Source of the DNA: Mycobacterium sp. EPa45
Lineage (GTDB): Bacteria; Actinomycetota; Actinomycetes; Mycobacteriales; Mycobacteriaceae
NCBI RefSeq assembly: GCF_001021385.1
Contig: NZ_CP011773.1
Location: 1,178,001 to 1,242,000, forward strand
Direction of reading: 5' to 3'
DNA: 64,000 bases
Shown here: positions 1 through 8,473 of the stretch, one piece after another
Layout of the letters: each line of letters opens with the position of its first letter
Numbering within the stretch: position 1 is the stretch's first letter
Position numbers and translations under genes: made by a program
Notes under the pieces: model-generated
Database searches by the model: none
The model's input: the letters and a program-made list of their open reading frames with translations, nothing else
Told to the model about the DNA's origin: nothing

Positions 1-1
1 C

Positions 2-1204
2 TCGGCGTACGCCCGCACGCTGGCCGCCGACGCGGTCGACGAGAAGGGCAACGTCATCGTCACCGCCGGACACGATCTCGGCGATCCGGCGATCGACGCC
101 CTGCTGGAGGCCGGCATCACCTCGGTCAAGGTTCGCTCGGTGCTCACCTGCACCAGCGCCTCGGGTGTGTGCGCGATGTGTTACGGCCGTTCGATGGCCA
201 CCGGCAAGCTGGTGGACATCGGCGAGGCCGTCGGCATCGTGGCCGCGCAGTCCATCGGTGAGCCCGGCACGCAGCTGACCATGCGCACCTTCCACCAGGG
301 TGGTGTTACCGGTGGCGCCGACATCGTCGGTGGTCTGCCCCGCGTGCAGGAGCTGTTCGAGGCGCGTATTCCGCGGAACCGCGCACCGATCGCCGATGTC
401 GCCGGGCGGGTTCAGCTGGAGGAGACCGACAAGTTCTACAAGATCACCATCGTTCCCGACGACGGGAGCGAGGAGGTCGTGTACGACAAGCTCTCCAAGC
501 GTCAGCGGTTGAAGGTGTTCAAGCACGACGACGGTTCCGAGCGACTGCTGGTCAACGGTGACCACGTCGAGGTTGGTCAGCAGCTCCTCGAGGGCTCGGC
601 CGACCCGCACGAGGTGCTTCGTGTCGAAGGCCCGCGCAAGGTGCAGATCCACCTCGTCAAGGAGGTGCAGGAGGTCTACCGGGCGCAGGGTGTGTCGATC
701 CACGACAAGCACATCGAGGTCATCGTTCGGCAGATGCTGCGTCGCGTCACGATCATCGATTCGGGCGCAACGGAGTTCCTGCCCGGCTCGCTGACCGAGC
801 GCAGCGAGTTCGAGTCCGAGAACCGTCGGGTGGTTGCCGAGGGCGCAGAGCCCGCGGCCGGCCGTCCGGTGCTGATGGGCATCACCAAGGCGTCGCTGGC
901 CACCGATTCGTGGCTGTCGGCGGCGTCGTTCCAGGAGACCACTCGGGTGCTGACCGATGCGGCGATCAACTGCCGCAGCGACAAGCTCCAGGGTCTGAAG
1001 GAGAACGTGATCATCGGCAAGCTGATCCCGGCCGGTACCGGTATCAACCGGTACCGCAACATCCAGGTGCAGCCGACCGAAGAGGCTCGGGCCGCGGCGT
1101 ACACGATCCCGTCCTACGAGGATCAGTACTACAGCCCGGACTTCGGCCAGGCCACCGGAGCTGCGGTTCCGCTGGACGACTACGGCTACAGCGACTACCG
1201 CTAG
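2..1204 (+). CDS. rpoC: DNA-directed RNA polymerase beta' subunit, 3' part (partial)
   Basis: This is the C-terminal 400 residues of RNA polymerase beta'; the gene enters from the left edge in frame 2. The translation holds the conserved C-terminal part of beta': a [13 protein letters not shown] segment with the last cysteines of the second zinc site, the [25 protein letters not shown] stretch, and the [19 protein letters not shown] block. It ends in the usual acidic, tyrosine-rich actinobacterial tail. A perfect terminator hairpin follows four bases after the stop, so this is the end of the rpoBC operon. Family assignment is certain; residue numbers cannot be given because the start is outside the window. 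Confidence 0.98.
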   Translation, partial: SAYARTLAADAVDEKGNVIVTAGHDLGDPAIDALLEAGITSVKVRSVLTCTSASGVCAMCYGRSMATGKLVDIGEAVGIVAAQSIGEPGTQLTMRTFHQGGVTGGADIVGGLPRVQELFEARIPRNRAPIADVAGRVQLEETDKFYKITIVPDDGSEEVVYDKLSKRQRLKVFKHDDGSERLLVNGDHVEVGQQLLEGSADPHEVLRVEGPRKVQIHLVKEVQEVYRAQGVSIHDKHIEVIVRQMLRRVTIIDSGATEFLPGSLTERSEFESENRRVVAEGAEPAAGRPVLMGITKASLATDSWLSAASFQETTRVLTDAAINCRSDKLQGLKENVIIGKLIPAGTGINRYRNIQVQPTEEARAAAYTIPSYEDQYYSPDFGQATGAAVPLDDYGYSDYR

Positions 1205-1207
1205 TCA

Positions 1208-1248
1208 CAAGAAAAGAGCCCCGGCATTGTGCCGGGGCTCTTTTCTTG
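1208..1248 (+). terminator. Intrinsic terminator of rpoBC
   Basis: A perfect 19-bp inverted repeat with a 3-base loop (ttg). The GC core gccccggc/gccggggc is flanked by A-rich and T-rich arms, so it reads as a classic hairpin plus T-tract and could work in both directions. Confidence 0.93.
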
Positions 1249-1252
1249 TCCG

Positions 1253-1310
1253 CGAACAGACGCACAATCGCGTGAATCTGGCCGTCCCAGTGCGATTGTG
1301 CGTCTGCTCG
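1253..1310. repeat. Long inverted repeat downstream of the rpoC terminator
   Basis: Two 19-base arms (1253-1271 and 1292-1310) match with one mismatch; the inner 15 bases (cagacgcacaatcgc) are perfect. The loop is 20 bases. There is no T-tract and a terminator already stands just upstream, so a second terminator is not needed. It may be a dispersed intergenic repeat or a protein-binding palindrome; only a genome-wide search can tell. Confidence 0.7.
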
Positions 1311-1397
1311 CCAGTCGCCGCCGACCGTGCCGCGATGAGTTCTGCCGCCGGTCGAGGTCTACCTTGGCGACTGTCAAAAGAATTCCAGGAGGAACGC

Positions 1398-2045
1398 GTG
1401 CCCCAATTGCTCCGAGTCCACAATTTCATGCTGTCGCGCGACGGTTTCGGCGCCGGGCTCAACCAGCGCTTGGAGCGGCCGTTCGGCGACGCCGATCAGC
1501 CTGCCCTGTTCGCCTGGGTCGGTGCGACGGCCAGTTGGGTGGGCCGCAGCGAGCCGGGCGGAACGCGCGGCCTCGATGACTACTTCACCCGCGAATTCCA
1601 CCGCAACATTGGCGCAGAGATCATGGGTCGCAACAAGTTCAGCCCGTATCGCGGCCCGTGGCAGGACCACCCGGAATGGCAGGGCTGGTGGGGCGACGAG
1701 CCGCCCTTCCACACACCGGTATTCGTCATGACGCACCACGAGCGCCCGTCGCTGACGTTGGGGGAGACCACGTTTCACTTCGTTTCCGATGACCCGGCGA
1801 GCGTGCTGGAGCAGGCGAAGCAGGCCGCGGGCGGTAAGGACGTCCGTCTCGGCGGCGGCGCGGCCACCGTCCGGCAGTTTCTCGACGCCGGTCTGGTCGA
1901 CACCCTCCACGTGGCGGTCGCCGACGTGGAGATCGGCGCCGGGTCGCGGCTCTGGGTGTCACCGGACGAGCTCGACGACCAGTTCCATCACGAGGTGGTG
2001 CCCAGCCCGAGTGGTGTCACACATCACCTGTTCTGGCGGAGATGA
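1398..2045 (+). CDS. Dihydrofolate reductase/RibD C-terminal family protein
   Basis: A 215-residue protein of the RibD_C/dihydrofolate-reductase-like fold, a family of NAD(P)H-dependent reductases. The signature segments are MGRNKF (76-81) and the nucleotide-binding RLGGGAATVRQF (150-161), followed by a GLVDTLHVAVADVEIGAGSRLW strand-turn. The GTG start at 1398 is chosen because an AGGAGG ribosome site lies 5-6 bases upstream; the open frame extends further up but runs through the inverted repeat. The substrate is unknown, and sequence alone does not tie it to riboflavin or folate synthesis. It is a single gene between two hairpins and the endonuclease IV gene. Confidence 0.87.
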   Translation: MPQLLRVHNFMLSRDGFGAGLNQRLERPFGDADQPALFAWVGATASWVGRSEPGGTRGLDDYFTREFHRNIGAEIMGRNKFSPYRGPWQDHPEWQGWWGDEPPFHTPVFVMTHHERPSLTLGETTFHFVSDDPASVLEQAKQAAGGKDVRLGGGAATVRQFLDAGLVDTLHVAVADVEIGAGSRLWVSPDELDDQFHHEVVPSPSGVTHHLFWRR

Positions 2046-2086
2046 CGGCGGTGCGCGGCGTCGGTGCGCCCGCCTAGACTCGACAT

Positions 2087-2839
2087 GTGCTCATCGGTTC
2101 CCATGTCCACGGCGACGACCCGCTGGCCGCCGCAGCGGCTGATGGCGCCGAGGCGGTGCAGTTCTTCCTCGGCAACCCGCAGAGCTGGAAGAAGCCCAAG
2201 CCGCGCGACGACGCCGAGATGCTGAAGGCGTCGTCGGTCCCGCTGTACGTGCATGCGCCGTACCTGATCAATGTGGCGTCGGCCAACAACCGGGTCCGCA
2301 TCCCGTCGCGCAAGATCCTGCAGGACACCTGCGATGCCGCCGCCGAGATCGATGCGACTGCGGTGATCGTGCACGGTGGCCACGCCGACGACAACGACAT
2401 GGAGGCCGGTTTCGAGCGCTGGGTCAAAGCCCTGGCTCAGCTGGAGACGAACGTGCCGGTGTATCTGGAGAACACCGCCGGCGGCGATCACGCGATGGCA
2501 CGCCACTTCGACACCATCGCCCGGCTGTGGGAGCGCATCGCCGATACCGGTATCGGATTCTGCCTCGACACCTGCCATGCCTGGGCGGCCGGCGAGGAGC
2601 TGATCGATGCCGTCGAGCGCATCAAGTCCATCACCGGCCGCATCGACCTGGTGCACTGCAATGATTCCCGCGACGCCAAGGGATCCGGCGCCGACCGGCA
2701 CGCCAATTTCGGCACCGGACAGATAGATCCGCAACTTCTGGTGGCGGTGGTTCAGGCGGCGAACGCGCCGGTGATTTGTGAGACAGCCGACGAGGGCCGC
2801 AAGGACGACATCGCCTTTCTCCGGGAACACCTCAGCTGA
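2087..2839 (+). CDS. end: Endonuclease IV (AP endonuclease)
   Basis: This 250-residue protein cleaves DNA at abasic sites in base-excision repair. The three-zinc TIM-barrel ligands of the Nfo family are visible: H56 in HAPYLIN, H96 in VHGGH, E128 in YLEN, D161 and H164 in LDTCHAW, H190 and D193 in VHCND, H205, and E232 in CETADE. It starts at a GTG (MLIGSHV). It matches the position of M. tuberculosis end (Rv0670) downstream of rpoC. The stop is two bases before the GTG of the lipoprotein gene, suggesting co-transcription. At 250 residues it is shorter than E. coli Nfo, as is usual in mycobacteria. Confidence 0.95.
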   Translation: MLIGSHVHGDDPLAAAAADGAEAVQFFLGNPQSWKKPKPRDDAEMLKASSVPLYVHAPYLINVASANNRVRIPSRKILQDTCDAAAEIDATAVIVHGGHADDNDMEAGFERWVKALAQLETNVPVYLENTAGGDHAMARHFDTIARLWERIADTGIGFCLDTCHAWAAGEELIDAVERIKSITGRIDLVHCNDSRDAKGSGADRHANFGTGQIDPQLLVAVVQAANAPVICETADEGRKDDIAFLREHLS

Positions 2840-2841
2840 CC

Positions 2842-3675
2842 GTGTGGGTTCGTCGACTCGCGCTGTTGGTAGCGCTGTGCCTGGTGGCGGCCTGCGCGCC
2901 CGTCGCGACCGGCTTTGCCCCGGGTGCCAGCGTGCACCGGATCAACGTCGGCGGTGTGGATCGCGTCTACCGGCTGTACGTTCCGGAGGGCCTGCCGCCG
3001 TCGGCGCCGCTGGTGGTGATGTTGCACGGCTGGACTGGTAGCGCCGGGCAGGCCGAGCGGCAATACGGCTGGAACGGGAAGGCCGACTCCGCCAAGTTCG
3101 TGGTCGCCTACCCCGACGGTGTGGGTGAGTCGTGGAACGTCGACGCCTGTTGCGGAAAAGCGAGTGAGGACAAGGTCGACGACCTCGGCTTCATCACCGC
3201 CGCCGTCCGCAACATCACCGAGAACCTCGACATCGACAGGACCCGCATCTATGCCGCCGGCATCAGCAACGGCGGCATCATGGCCTACAAATTGGCTTGC
3301 AACACCGACCTTTTCGCGGCCATCGGGCCGGATGCCGCAACTCTGCTCGCGGCGTGCCCGGCGCCGCGCCCGACGTCGGTGTTGCACATCCACGGTACCG
3401 ACGACCGGTTGGTGCGCTACGACGGCCAGCCCGGAACGGTGCTCCCGATCCCGACCATGACGCCACCGGATGCGAACGCCTTCTGGCGCAACGTCGACAA
3501 ATGCGAACCCCCGACGACCACCGTCGACGGAGATCTGACGACGTCATCGGCCAACTGTCCGGGCGGGCGCAGCGTCGAGTTGATCACCGTGGCCGGCGGC
3601 GAACACGACTGGCCGTCGTTCGCCACGGAGAAGATGTGGGACTTCTTCGCCGCGCATCCCGCTCGGTCGAGCTAG
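2842..3675 (+). CDS. lpqP: Lipoprotein esterase/depolymerase LpqP
   Basis: This 277-residue lipoprotein is an alpha/beta hydrolase of the polyhydroxybutyrate-depolymerase/feruloyl-esterase type. A basic N-terminus and hydrophobic run end in the lipobox VAAC, with lipidated Cys18. The oxyanion segment LHGWTG is at 61-66, the nucleophile Ser142 sits in GISNG, an acid is in HGTDD (about 187-188) and the His is in GGEHDW (H255). It therefore probably acts on an ester substrate outside the membrane. The natural substrate is unknown. The gene follows end by two bases and matches Rv0671. Its stop overlaps the convergent cupin gene. Confidence 0.92.
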   Translation: MWVRRLALLVALCLVAACAPVATGFAPGASVHRINVGGVDRVYRLYVPEGLPPSAPLVVMLHGWTGSAGQAERQYGWNGKADSAKFVVAYPDGVGESWNVDACCGKASEDKVDDLGFITAAVRNITENLDIDRTRIYAAGISNGGIMAYKLACNTDLFAAIGPDAATLLAACPAPRPTSVLHIHGTDDRLVRYDGQPGTVLPIPTMTPPDANAFWRNVDKCEPPTTTVDGDLTTSSANCPGGRSVELITVAGGEHDWPSFATEKMWDFFAAHPARSS

Positions 3676-4007
3676 GTCAGATAGATCTTCCGCAGCGTCT
3701 CGGTCACCGACCACACCGTCTTGGTGCCCTTCGCCAGGTGCACCACATCACCAGCGCTGAGCGTGATCAACGGGCTGCCGTCCTCGAATTCGATGGTCGC
3801 CGCACCGGACAGCACCACGAAGACTTCCTCGGCCTCGACATCGCGCATCACGCCGGGCGTCATCTCCCACACCCCGACCTCGAGGCCGCCGAAGCTTCCG
3901 AGTTCGGCTGTCCCGGTGTACGGCTCACCGCCCAGGGATTGCTCGGCGGGGACCGGTTGATGTTCGAGCCACTGGGTGGCGGCGTGGACGACGGAGTTCG
4001 GCTTCAC
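3672..4007 (-). CDS. Small cupin-domain protein
   Basis: A 111-residue single-domain cupin. The core shows the two cupin motifs in relaxed form: EVFVVLSGAATIEFEDG and LSAGDVVHLAKGTKTVW. It resembles the DUF861/EutQ-like cupins, in which the metal site is often lost, so an enzymatic role cannot be assumed. It is convergent with lpqP (three-base overlap of stops) and divergent from fadE8, with about 60 bp between the starts. It may be regulated with the fadE8 operon, but nothing in the sequence shows this. Confidence 0.85.
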   Translation of the reverse strand: MKPNSVVHAATQWLEHQPVPAEQSLGGEPYTGTAELGSFGGLEVGVWEMTPGVMRDVEAEEVFVVLSGAATIEFEDGSPLITLSAGDVVHLAKGTKTVWSVTETLRKIYLT

Positions 4008-4069
4008 GCCATCCAGCCTGCCATATTACGCATCTTGTGCGATTGTCGAGAAAGTGTAACAGTGGTGTC

Positions 4070-5698
4070 ATGTCGGACACGCATGTCGTCACCAATCAGG
4101 TCCCGCCGCTGGTGGACCACAACCCGGCCAGCTCGCCGGTTCTGATCGAGGCTCTGATCCGCGAGGGCGGTCAGTGGGGTCTGGATGAGGTCACCGCGCT
4201 CGGTGCGCTGTCGGGCAGCGCCCAGGCGCAGCGCTGGGGAGAGCTGGCCGACCGCAACCAGCCGATCCTGCACACGCACGACCGGTATGGGTACCGCGTC
4301 GACGAGATCGAGTACGACCCCGCCTATCACGAGCTGATGCGCACGGCGATCGCCCACGGCCTGCACGCGGCGCCGTGGGCCGACGAGCGTCCCGGCGCCC
4401 ACGTGGTCCGCGCGGCCAAAATGGGGGTGTGGACACCTGAGCCCGGCCACGTGTGTCCGATCTCGATGACGTACGCCGTCGTACCCGCGCTGCGCCACAA
4501 CCCCGAGCTGGCCGAAATCTACGAGCCGCTGCTGACCAGCCGCCAGTACGACCCCGAGCTGAAGGTGCCCGCCACCAAGGTCGGCATCACCGCGGGCATG
4601 TCCATGACCGAGAAGCAGGGCGGTTCCGACGTTCGCGCCGGCACCACCCAGGCCGTGCCCAACGGCGACGGCAGCTACACCATCACCGGCCACAAGTGGT
4701 TCACCTCCGCGGCGATGAGCGACATCTTCCTGGTGTTGGCCCAGGCCCCCGGCGGATTGAGCTGCTTCATGTTGCCGCGGGTGCTCCCCGACGGCACCCG
4801 GAACCGAATGTTCCTGCAGCGCTTGAAGGACAAGCTCGGCAATCACGCCAATGCCTCCAGCGAGGTGGAATACGACGGCGCCATCGCGTGGCTGGTCGGT
4901 AAAGAAGGCCGCGGCGTGCCCACCATCATCGAGATGGTCAACCTCACGCGGCTGGACTGCACGCTGGGTAGCGCAACCAGCATGCGCAGCGGTCTGACCC
5001 GGGCCGTGCATCACACCCAACACCGAAAAGCCTTCGGCGCCTATCTGATCGACCAGCCATTGATGCGCAACGTGATCGCGGACCTCGCGGTGGAGGCCGA
5101 GGCGGCCACCATCGTCGCGATGCGGATGGCCGGGGCGACCGACGCGGTGGTCCGCGGTGACGACCGGGAGGCCCTGCTGCGCCGGATCGGGCTGGCCGCG
5201 GCCAAGTACTGGGTGTGCAAACGCGCCACCCCGCATGCCGCCGAAGCCATGGAATGCCTGGGCGGCAACGGCTACGCCGAGGAGTCCGGCATGCCGCGGC
5301 TGTACCGCGAGGCACCGCTGATGGGCATCTGGGAAGGCTCGGGCAACGTCAGTGCGCTGGATACCCTGCGCGCCATGGTAACTCGTCCCGAATGCGTCGG
5401 TGTGCTCTTCGACGAGCTGGCCACCACCGCCGGCCAGGATGCCCGGCTGGACACCCACGTCGCCGAACTGCGGTCGGAATTGGGGAATCTCGACGGCATC
5501 GAGTACCGGGCGCGCACGATCGCCGAGGACATCACGGTGGCGCTTCAGGGCTCACTGCTCGTCCGCCACGGTCATCCCGCGGTCGCCGAGGCGTTCCTGG
5601 CCAGCCGGGTCGGTGGCAACTGGGGTGGTGCGTTCGGCACATTGCCGGCCGGGCTGGACCTGGCACCGATCATCGAGCGCTGCCTGGTGAAGGGATGA
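4070..5698 (+). CDS. fadE8: Acyl-CoA dehydrogenase FadE8 (AidB-like)
   Basis: A 542-residue FAD-dependent acyl-CoA dehydrogenase, exactly the length of M. tuberculosis FadE8 (Rv0672). It has the AidB-type N-terminal layout (TNQVPPL...EALIREGGQWG), GMSMTEKQGGSDVRAGTT for FAD/substrate contacts, and the C-terminal CLGGNGYAEESGMPRLYRE and IWEGSGN blocks shared with E. coli AidB. The ATG at 4070 is preferred over an upstream GTG because it gives the family length. A TGTAAC hexamer at 4055-4060 could be a -10 box, which would put transcription very near the ATG (possibly leaderless). ATGA overlap with echA4 makes this the first gene of a four-gene operon. Confidence 0.94.
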   Translation: MSDTHVVTNQVPPLVDHNPASSPVLIEALIREGGQWGLDEVTALGALSGSAQAQRWGELADRNQPILHTHDRYGYRVDEIEYDPAYHELMRTAIAHGLHAAPWADERPGAHVVRAAKMGVWTPEPGHVCPISMTYAVVPALRHNPELAEIYEPLLTSRQYDPELKVPATKVGITAGMSMTEKQGGSDVRAGTTQAVPNGDGSYTITGHKWFTSAAMSDIFLVLAQAPGGLSCFMLPRVLPDGTRNRMFLQRLKDKLGNHANASSEVEYDGAIAWLVGKEGRGVPTIIEMVNLTRLDCTLGSATSMRSGLTRAVHHTQHRKAFGAYLIDQPLMRNVIADLAVEAEAATIVAMRMAGATDAVVRGDDREALLRRIGLAAAKYWVCKRATPHAAEAMECLGGNGYAEESGMPRLYREAPLMGIWEGSGNVSALDTLRAMVTRPECVGVLFDELATTAGQDARLDTHVAELRSELGNLDGIEYRARTIAEDITVALQGSLLVRHGHPAVAEAFLASRVGGNWGGAFGTLPAGLDLAPIIERCLVKG

Positions 5699-6603
5699 CC
5701 GAACTCAAGACGATGACCTACGAGGTCACCGATCGGGTTGCCCGCATCACGTTCAACCGTCCGGAAAAAGGCAACGCGATCGTCGCGGACACCCCGCTGG
5801 AGCTGGCCGCGCTCGTCGAGCGGGCCGATCTCGATCCGAATGTGCACGTGATCCTGGTGTCCGGCCGCGGCGAAGGCTTCTGCGCCGGTTTCGACCTCGG
5901 CGCCTACGCCGACGGCTCGTCATCGGCGGGCGGTGGCGACCGCGAGGGCACCGTGCTCGACGGCAGGACCCAGGCGGTCAACCACAAAGCCGACCGGCCG
6001 TGGGATCCGATGATCGACTATCAGATGATGAGCCGCTTCGTGCGCGGCTTCGCCAGCCTGATGCACGCCGACAAGCCGACGGTGGTGAAGATCCACGGCT
6101 ACTGCGTGGCGGGCGGCACCGACATCGCGCTGCACGCCGACCAGGTGATCGCCGCATCCGATGCCAAAATCGGCTATCCGCCCACCCGGGTGTGGGGTGT
6201 TCCTGCCGCCGGCCTGTGGGCACACCGGCTCGGCGATCAGCGCGCCAAACGCCTTCTGCTGACCGGGGATTGCATCACCGGTGCGCAGGCCGCCGAGTGG
6301 GGTCTCGCGGTCGAGGCGCCCGACCCGGCCGACCTCGAGGAGCGCACCGAGCGGCTCGTCGAGCGGATCGCCGCGGTGCCGGTCAATCAGCTGATCATGG
6401 TGAAGCTGGCGATGAACACCGCGCTGTATCAGCAAGGTGTGGCGACCAGCCGGATGGTCAGCACCGTGTTCGACGGCATCGCCCGTCATACTCCGGAAGG
6501 GCACGCCTTCGTCGCCGACGCACGCGAGCATGGATTCCGGGAGGCGGTGCGCCACCGCGATGAGCCGTTCGGTGATCACGGACGCCGCGCGTCGGGAGTG
6601 TGA
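5695..6603 (+). CDS. echA4: Enoyl-CoA hydratase/isomerase family protein EchA4
   Basis: A 302-residue crotonase-fold protein. Oxyanion-hole segments are FCAGFDL (62-68) and VAGGTD (138-143). At the place of the first catalytic Glu of classical hydratases there is Asp143 (TDIALH instead of CELA), and the second Glu position lies in GYPPTRVW, with no Glu. A plain 2-enoyl-CoA hydratase activity is therefore not safe to assume. An insertion after the first segment (about 72-105) is rich in Gly, Ser and Asp. It overlaps fadE8 by ATGA and the PaaX gene by four bases, so it is co-translated. It matches Rv0673. Confidence 0.92.
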   Translation: MTELKTMTYEVTDRVARITFNRPEKGNAIVADTPLELAALVERADLDPNVHVILVSGRGEGFCAGFDLGAYADGSSSAGGGDREGTVLDGRTQAVNHKADRPWDPMIDYQMMSRFVRGFASLMHADKPTVVKIHGYCVAGGTDIALHADQVIAASDAKIGYPPTRVWGVPAAGLWAHRLGDQRAKRLLLTGDCITGAQAAEWGLAVEAPDPADLEERTERLVERIAAVPVNQLIMVKLAMNTALYQQGVATSRMVSTVFDGIARHTPEGHAFVADAREHGFREAVRHRDEPFGDHGRRASGV

Positions 6604-7340
6604 GCGTACCGCAGTCGTTGTCGAAGATGACCGCGCGGTCGGTGGTGTTGAGCGTCCTGCTAGGTGCGCACCCGGCATGGGCGACTTCGGCTGAACTGCT
6701 GCAGTTGACATCGGATTTCGGCATCCGCGAGCAGACCCTGCGGGTGGCACTGACGCGGATGGTGGCCGCCGGCGATCTCGTACGCTCCGATGACGGCTAC
6801 CGGTTGTCCGACCGGTTGTTGAACCGCCAGCGTCGCCAAGACGATGCACTCTATCCGCGCGCCCGCGACTGGGACGGCGAGTGGGTCACCTTGCTGATCA
6901 CCGCGGTCGGCATGGACGCCCGAGCGCGCGCGGCACTGCGAACTACGTTGCAGGTCAAGCGGTTCGGCGAGATCCGGGAAGGGGTCTGGCTGCGTCCGGA
7001 CAACCTCGACGAGGAGCTGCCCGCTGAGATCGCCGAGCGGGTGCGGGTGCTGCGCGCACGTGACGCCGACCCGTCGGGGTTGACCGGGCAGCTGTGGGAC
7101 TTGCCCGGATGGGCAGCCACCGGCCAACGGCTGCTGGACGAGATGGCTGCCGCCGAGGATATCCCGGCGCGCTTTCGGGCCGCTGCCGCGATTGTGCGGC
7201 ACCTGCTCACCGATCCGGTGCTGCCGAACGAGCTGCTGCCGGCGCACTGGCCCGGCGCAGAGCTTCGACAGGCCTACGCAGACTTCGCCGCCGAACTGGT
7301 TGCGCGGCGGGATGAGGGACGACTGGTGGAGGCGACATGA
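6600..7340 (+). CDS. PaaX-family transcriptional regulator
   Basis: A 246-residue protein of the PaaX family, which repress aromatic (phenylacetyl-CoA) catabolism in proteobacteria. The N-terminal winged helix is visible as SVVLSVLLGAHP, then LTSDFGIREQTLRVALTRMVAAGDLVR and GYRLSDRLL. The C-terminal part has the DLPGWA motif typical of the effector domain. It starts with GTG overlapping echA4 and ends overlapping echA5, so it sits inside the acyl-CoA operon it probably controls, with an acyl-CoA as the likely ligand (inference). It matches Rv0674. Confidence 0.9.
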   Translation: MSVPQSLSKMTARSVVLSVLLGAHPAWATSAELLQLTSDFGIREQTLRVALTRMVAAGDLVRSDDGYRLSDRLLNRQRRQDDALYPRARDWDGEWVTLLITAVGMDARARAALRTTLQVKRFGEIREGVWLRPDNLDEELPAEIAERVRVLRARDADPSGLTGQLWDLPGWAATGQRLLDEMAAAEDIPARFRAAAAIVRHLLTDPVLPNELLPAHWPGAELRQAYADFAAELVARRDEGRLVEAT

Positions 7341-8134
7341 GCGACGAACCTGTGCGGGTAGAACGCAAAGGACCGGTGACGACGGTGATCATCGACCGGC
7401 CACAGGCCCGCAACGCCGTCAACGGTCCCACCGCGATGGCGTTGTTCAACGCGTTCGACGAATTCGACAAAGACGAGTCGGCATCGGTGGCCGTACTCTG
7501 GGGCGACAACGGAACCTTCTGCGCCGGAGCCGATCTCAAAGCCATCGGCACACCTGAGACCAACCCCACCCATCGCCCTCGGACAGGGTCCGATGTCGCC
7601 GGCCGAGCGGCTCCGGGGCCGATGGGGCCCAGCCGCATGCAGCTGTCCAAACCCGTGATCGCCGCGGTCAGCGGGTACGCGGTCGCCGGCGGCCTCGAGC
7701 TGGCGTTGTGGTGTGACTTACGGGTGGCCGAAGAGGACGCGGTGTTCGGGGTGTTCTGCCGTCGCTGGGGAGTTCCCCTGATCGACGGGGGCACGGTGCG
7801 GCTGCCCAGGTTGATCGGTCACAGCCGGGCGATGGACCTGATCCTCACCGGCCGCGCCGTCGATGCCCAGGAGGCGCTGGCCATCGGCCTGGCCAACCGG
7901 GTGGTTCCGAAAGGGCAGGCCCGCCGGGCTGCCGAGGAGCTGGCCGCGGAGCTCGCGGAGTTACCTCAGCTCTGCCTGCGCTCGGACCGGATGTCGATGC
8001 TCAATCAGTGGGGTGAATCCGAAGCCGACGCCATGGATTTCGAATTCGGCAGCCTGTCGCGGGTGGCAGCCGAATCATTGGCCGGGGCACAGCGATTCGC
8101 CCAGGGCGCCGGCCGCCACGGCACAAAGGCCTAG
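7337..8134 (+). CDS. echA5: Enoyl-CoA hydratase/isomerase family protein EchA5
   Basis: A 265-residue crotonase-fold protein and last gene of the fadE8 operon. Visible features are RPQARNAVN near the N-terminus, the oxyanion segment FCAGADLKAIG, and YAVAGGLELALWCDLRVAEE. The latter keeps a Glu at the first catalytic position; the second catalytic Glu region reads RRWGVPLIDGG and lacks it. The ATG overlaps the stop of the PaaX gene (ATGA). Its stop overlaps the convergent small gene by four bases. It matches Rv0675. Beta-oxidation-type chemistry on an unidentified acyl-CoA is the reasonable call. Confidence 0.92.
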   Translation: MSDEPVRVERKGPVTTVIIDRPQARNAVNGPTAMALFNAFDEFDKDESASVAVLWGDNGTFCAGADLKAIGTPETNPTHRPRTGSDVAGRAAPGPMGPSRMQLSKPVIAAVSGYAVAGGLELALWCDLRVAEEDAVFGVFCRRWGVPLIDGGTVRLPRLIGHSRAMDLILTGRAVDAQEALAIGLANRVVPKGQARRAAEELAAELAELPQLCLRSDRMSMLNQWGESEADAMDFEFGSLSRVAAESLAGAQRFAQGAGRHGTKA

Positions 8135-8427
8135 GTCAGCTGAGGGGCGGGCCAAGGGTCTACGTCGGTGCTGATGCGGTCCGGGGGCCAGCCGGCGCGC
8201 TGGCAGAGCTGAATGACCGCCTCGCAGCTGGCAGCCGAGAAGACGGCGAAAACCGTCTGGTCCGTCGGCATGGTCAACGCCATCAACAACGTTGCCGGTG
8301 GGCTGTCATCGTCCGTCGCCGAGGCGTCGGAGAGGTGGGCGGCGACCGCCTCCGCCAATTGCGCGACCGGACCAGCCTGGTACCACTCCACCAGGAAGCA
8401 TCGGCCAGGGGGCAATGTGCCGCTCAC
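8131..8427 (-). CDS. Small DUF4242-like (SCO4226-type) protein
   Basis: A 98-residue protein with no signal peptide. The pattern GRCFLVEWYQAG, then LLMALTMPTDQTVFAVFSAAS and AVIQLCQRAGWPPDRIS, resembles the small ferredoxin-like DUF4242 family; Streptomyces SCO4226 of this family binds nickel. Metal-binding residues cannot be confirmed here. It is convergent with echA5 with overlapping stops. It lies just downstream of the LuxR/AAA regulator gene on the same strand (46-bp gap) and may be transcribed with it. Confidence 0.7.
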   Translation of the reverse strand: MSGTLPPGRCFLVEWYQAGPVAQLAEAVAAHLSDASATDDDSPPATLLMALTMPTDQTVFAVFSAASCEAVIQLCQRAGWPPDRISTDVDPWPAPQLT

Positions 8428-8473
8428 ACTGCGACTGTATGGCGGATGGCCCTGAGTTGAATGAGGGTTTTCC

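Noticed and set aside
4004..5458. 484-codon minus-strand frame opposite fadE8
   Set aside because: Shadow of fadE8; the translation has no recognisable fold and ends in the shared promoter region.
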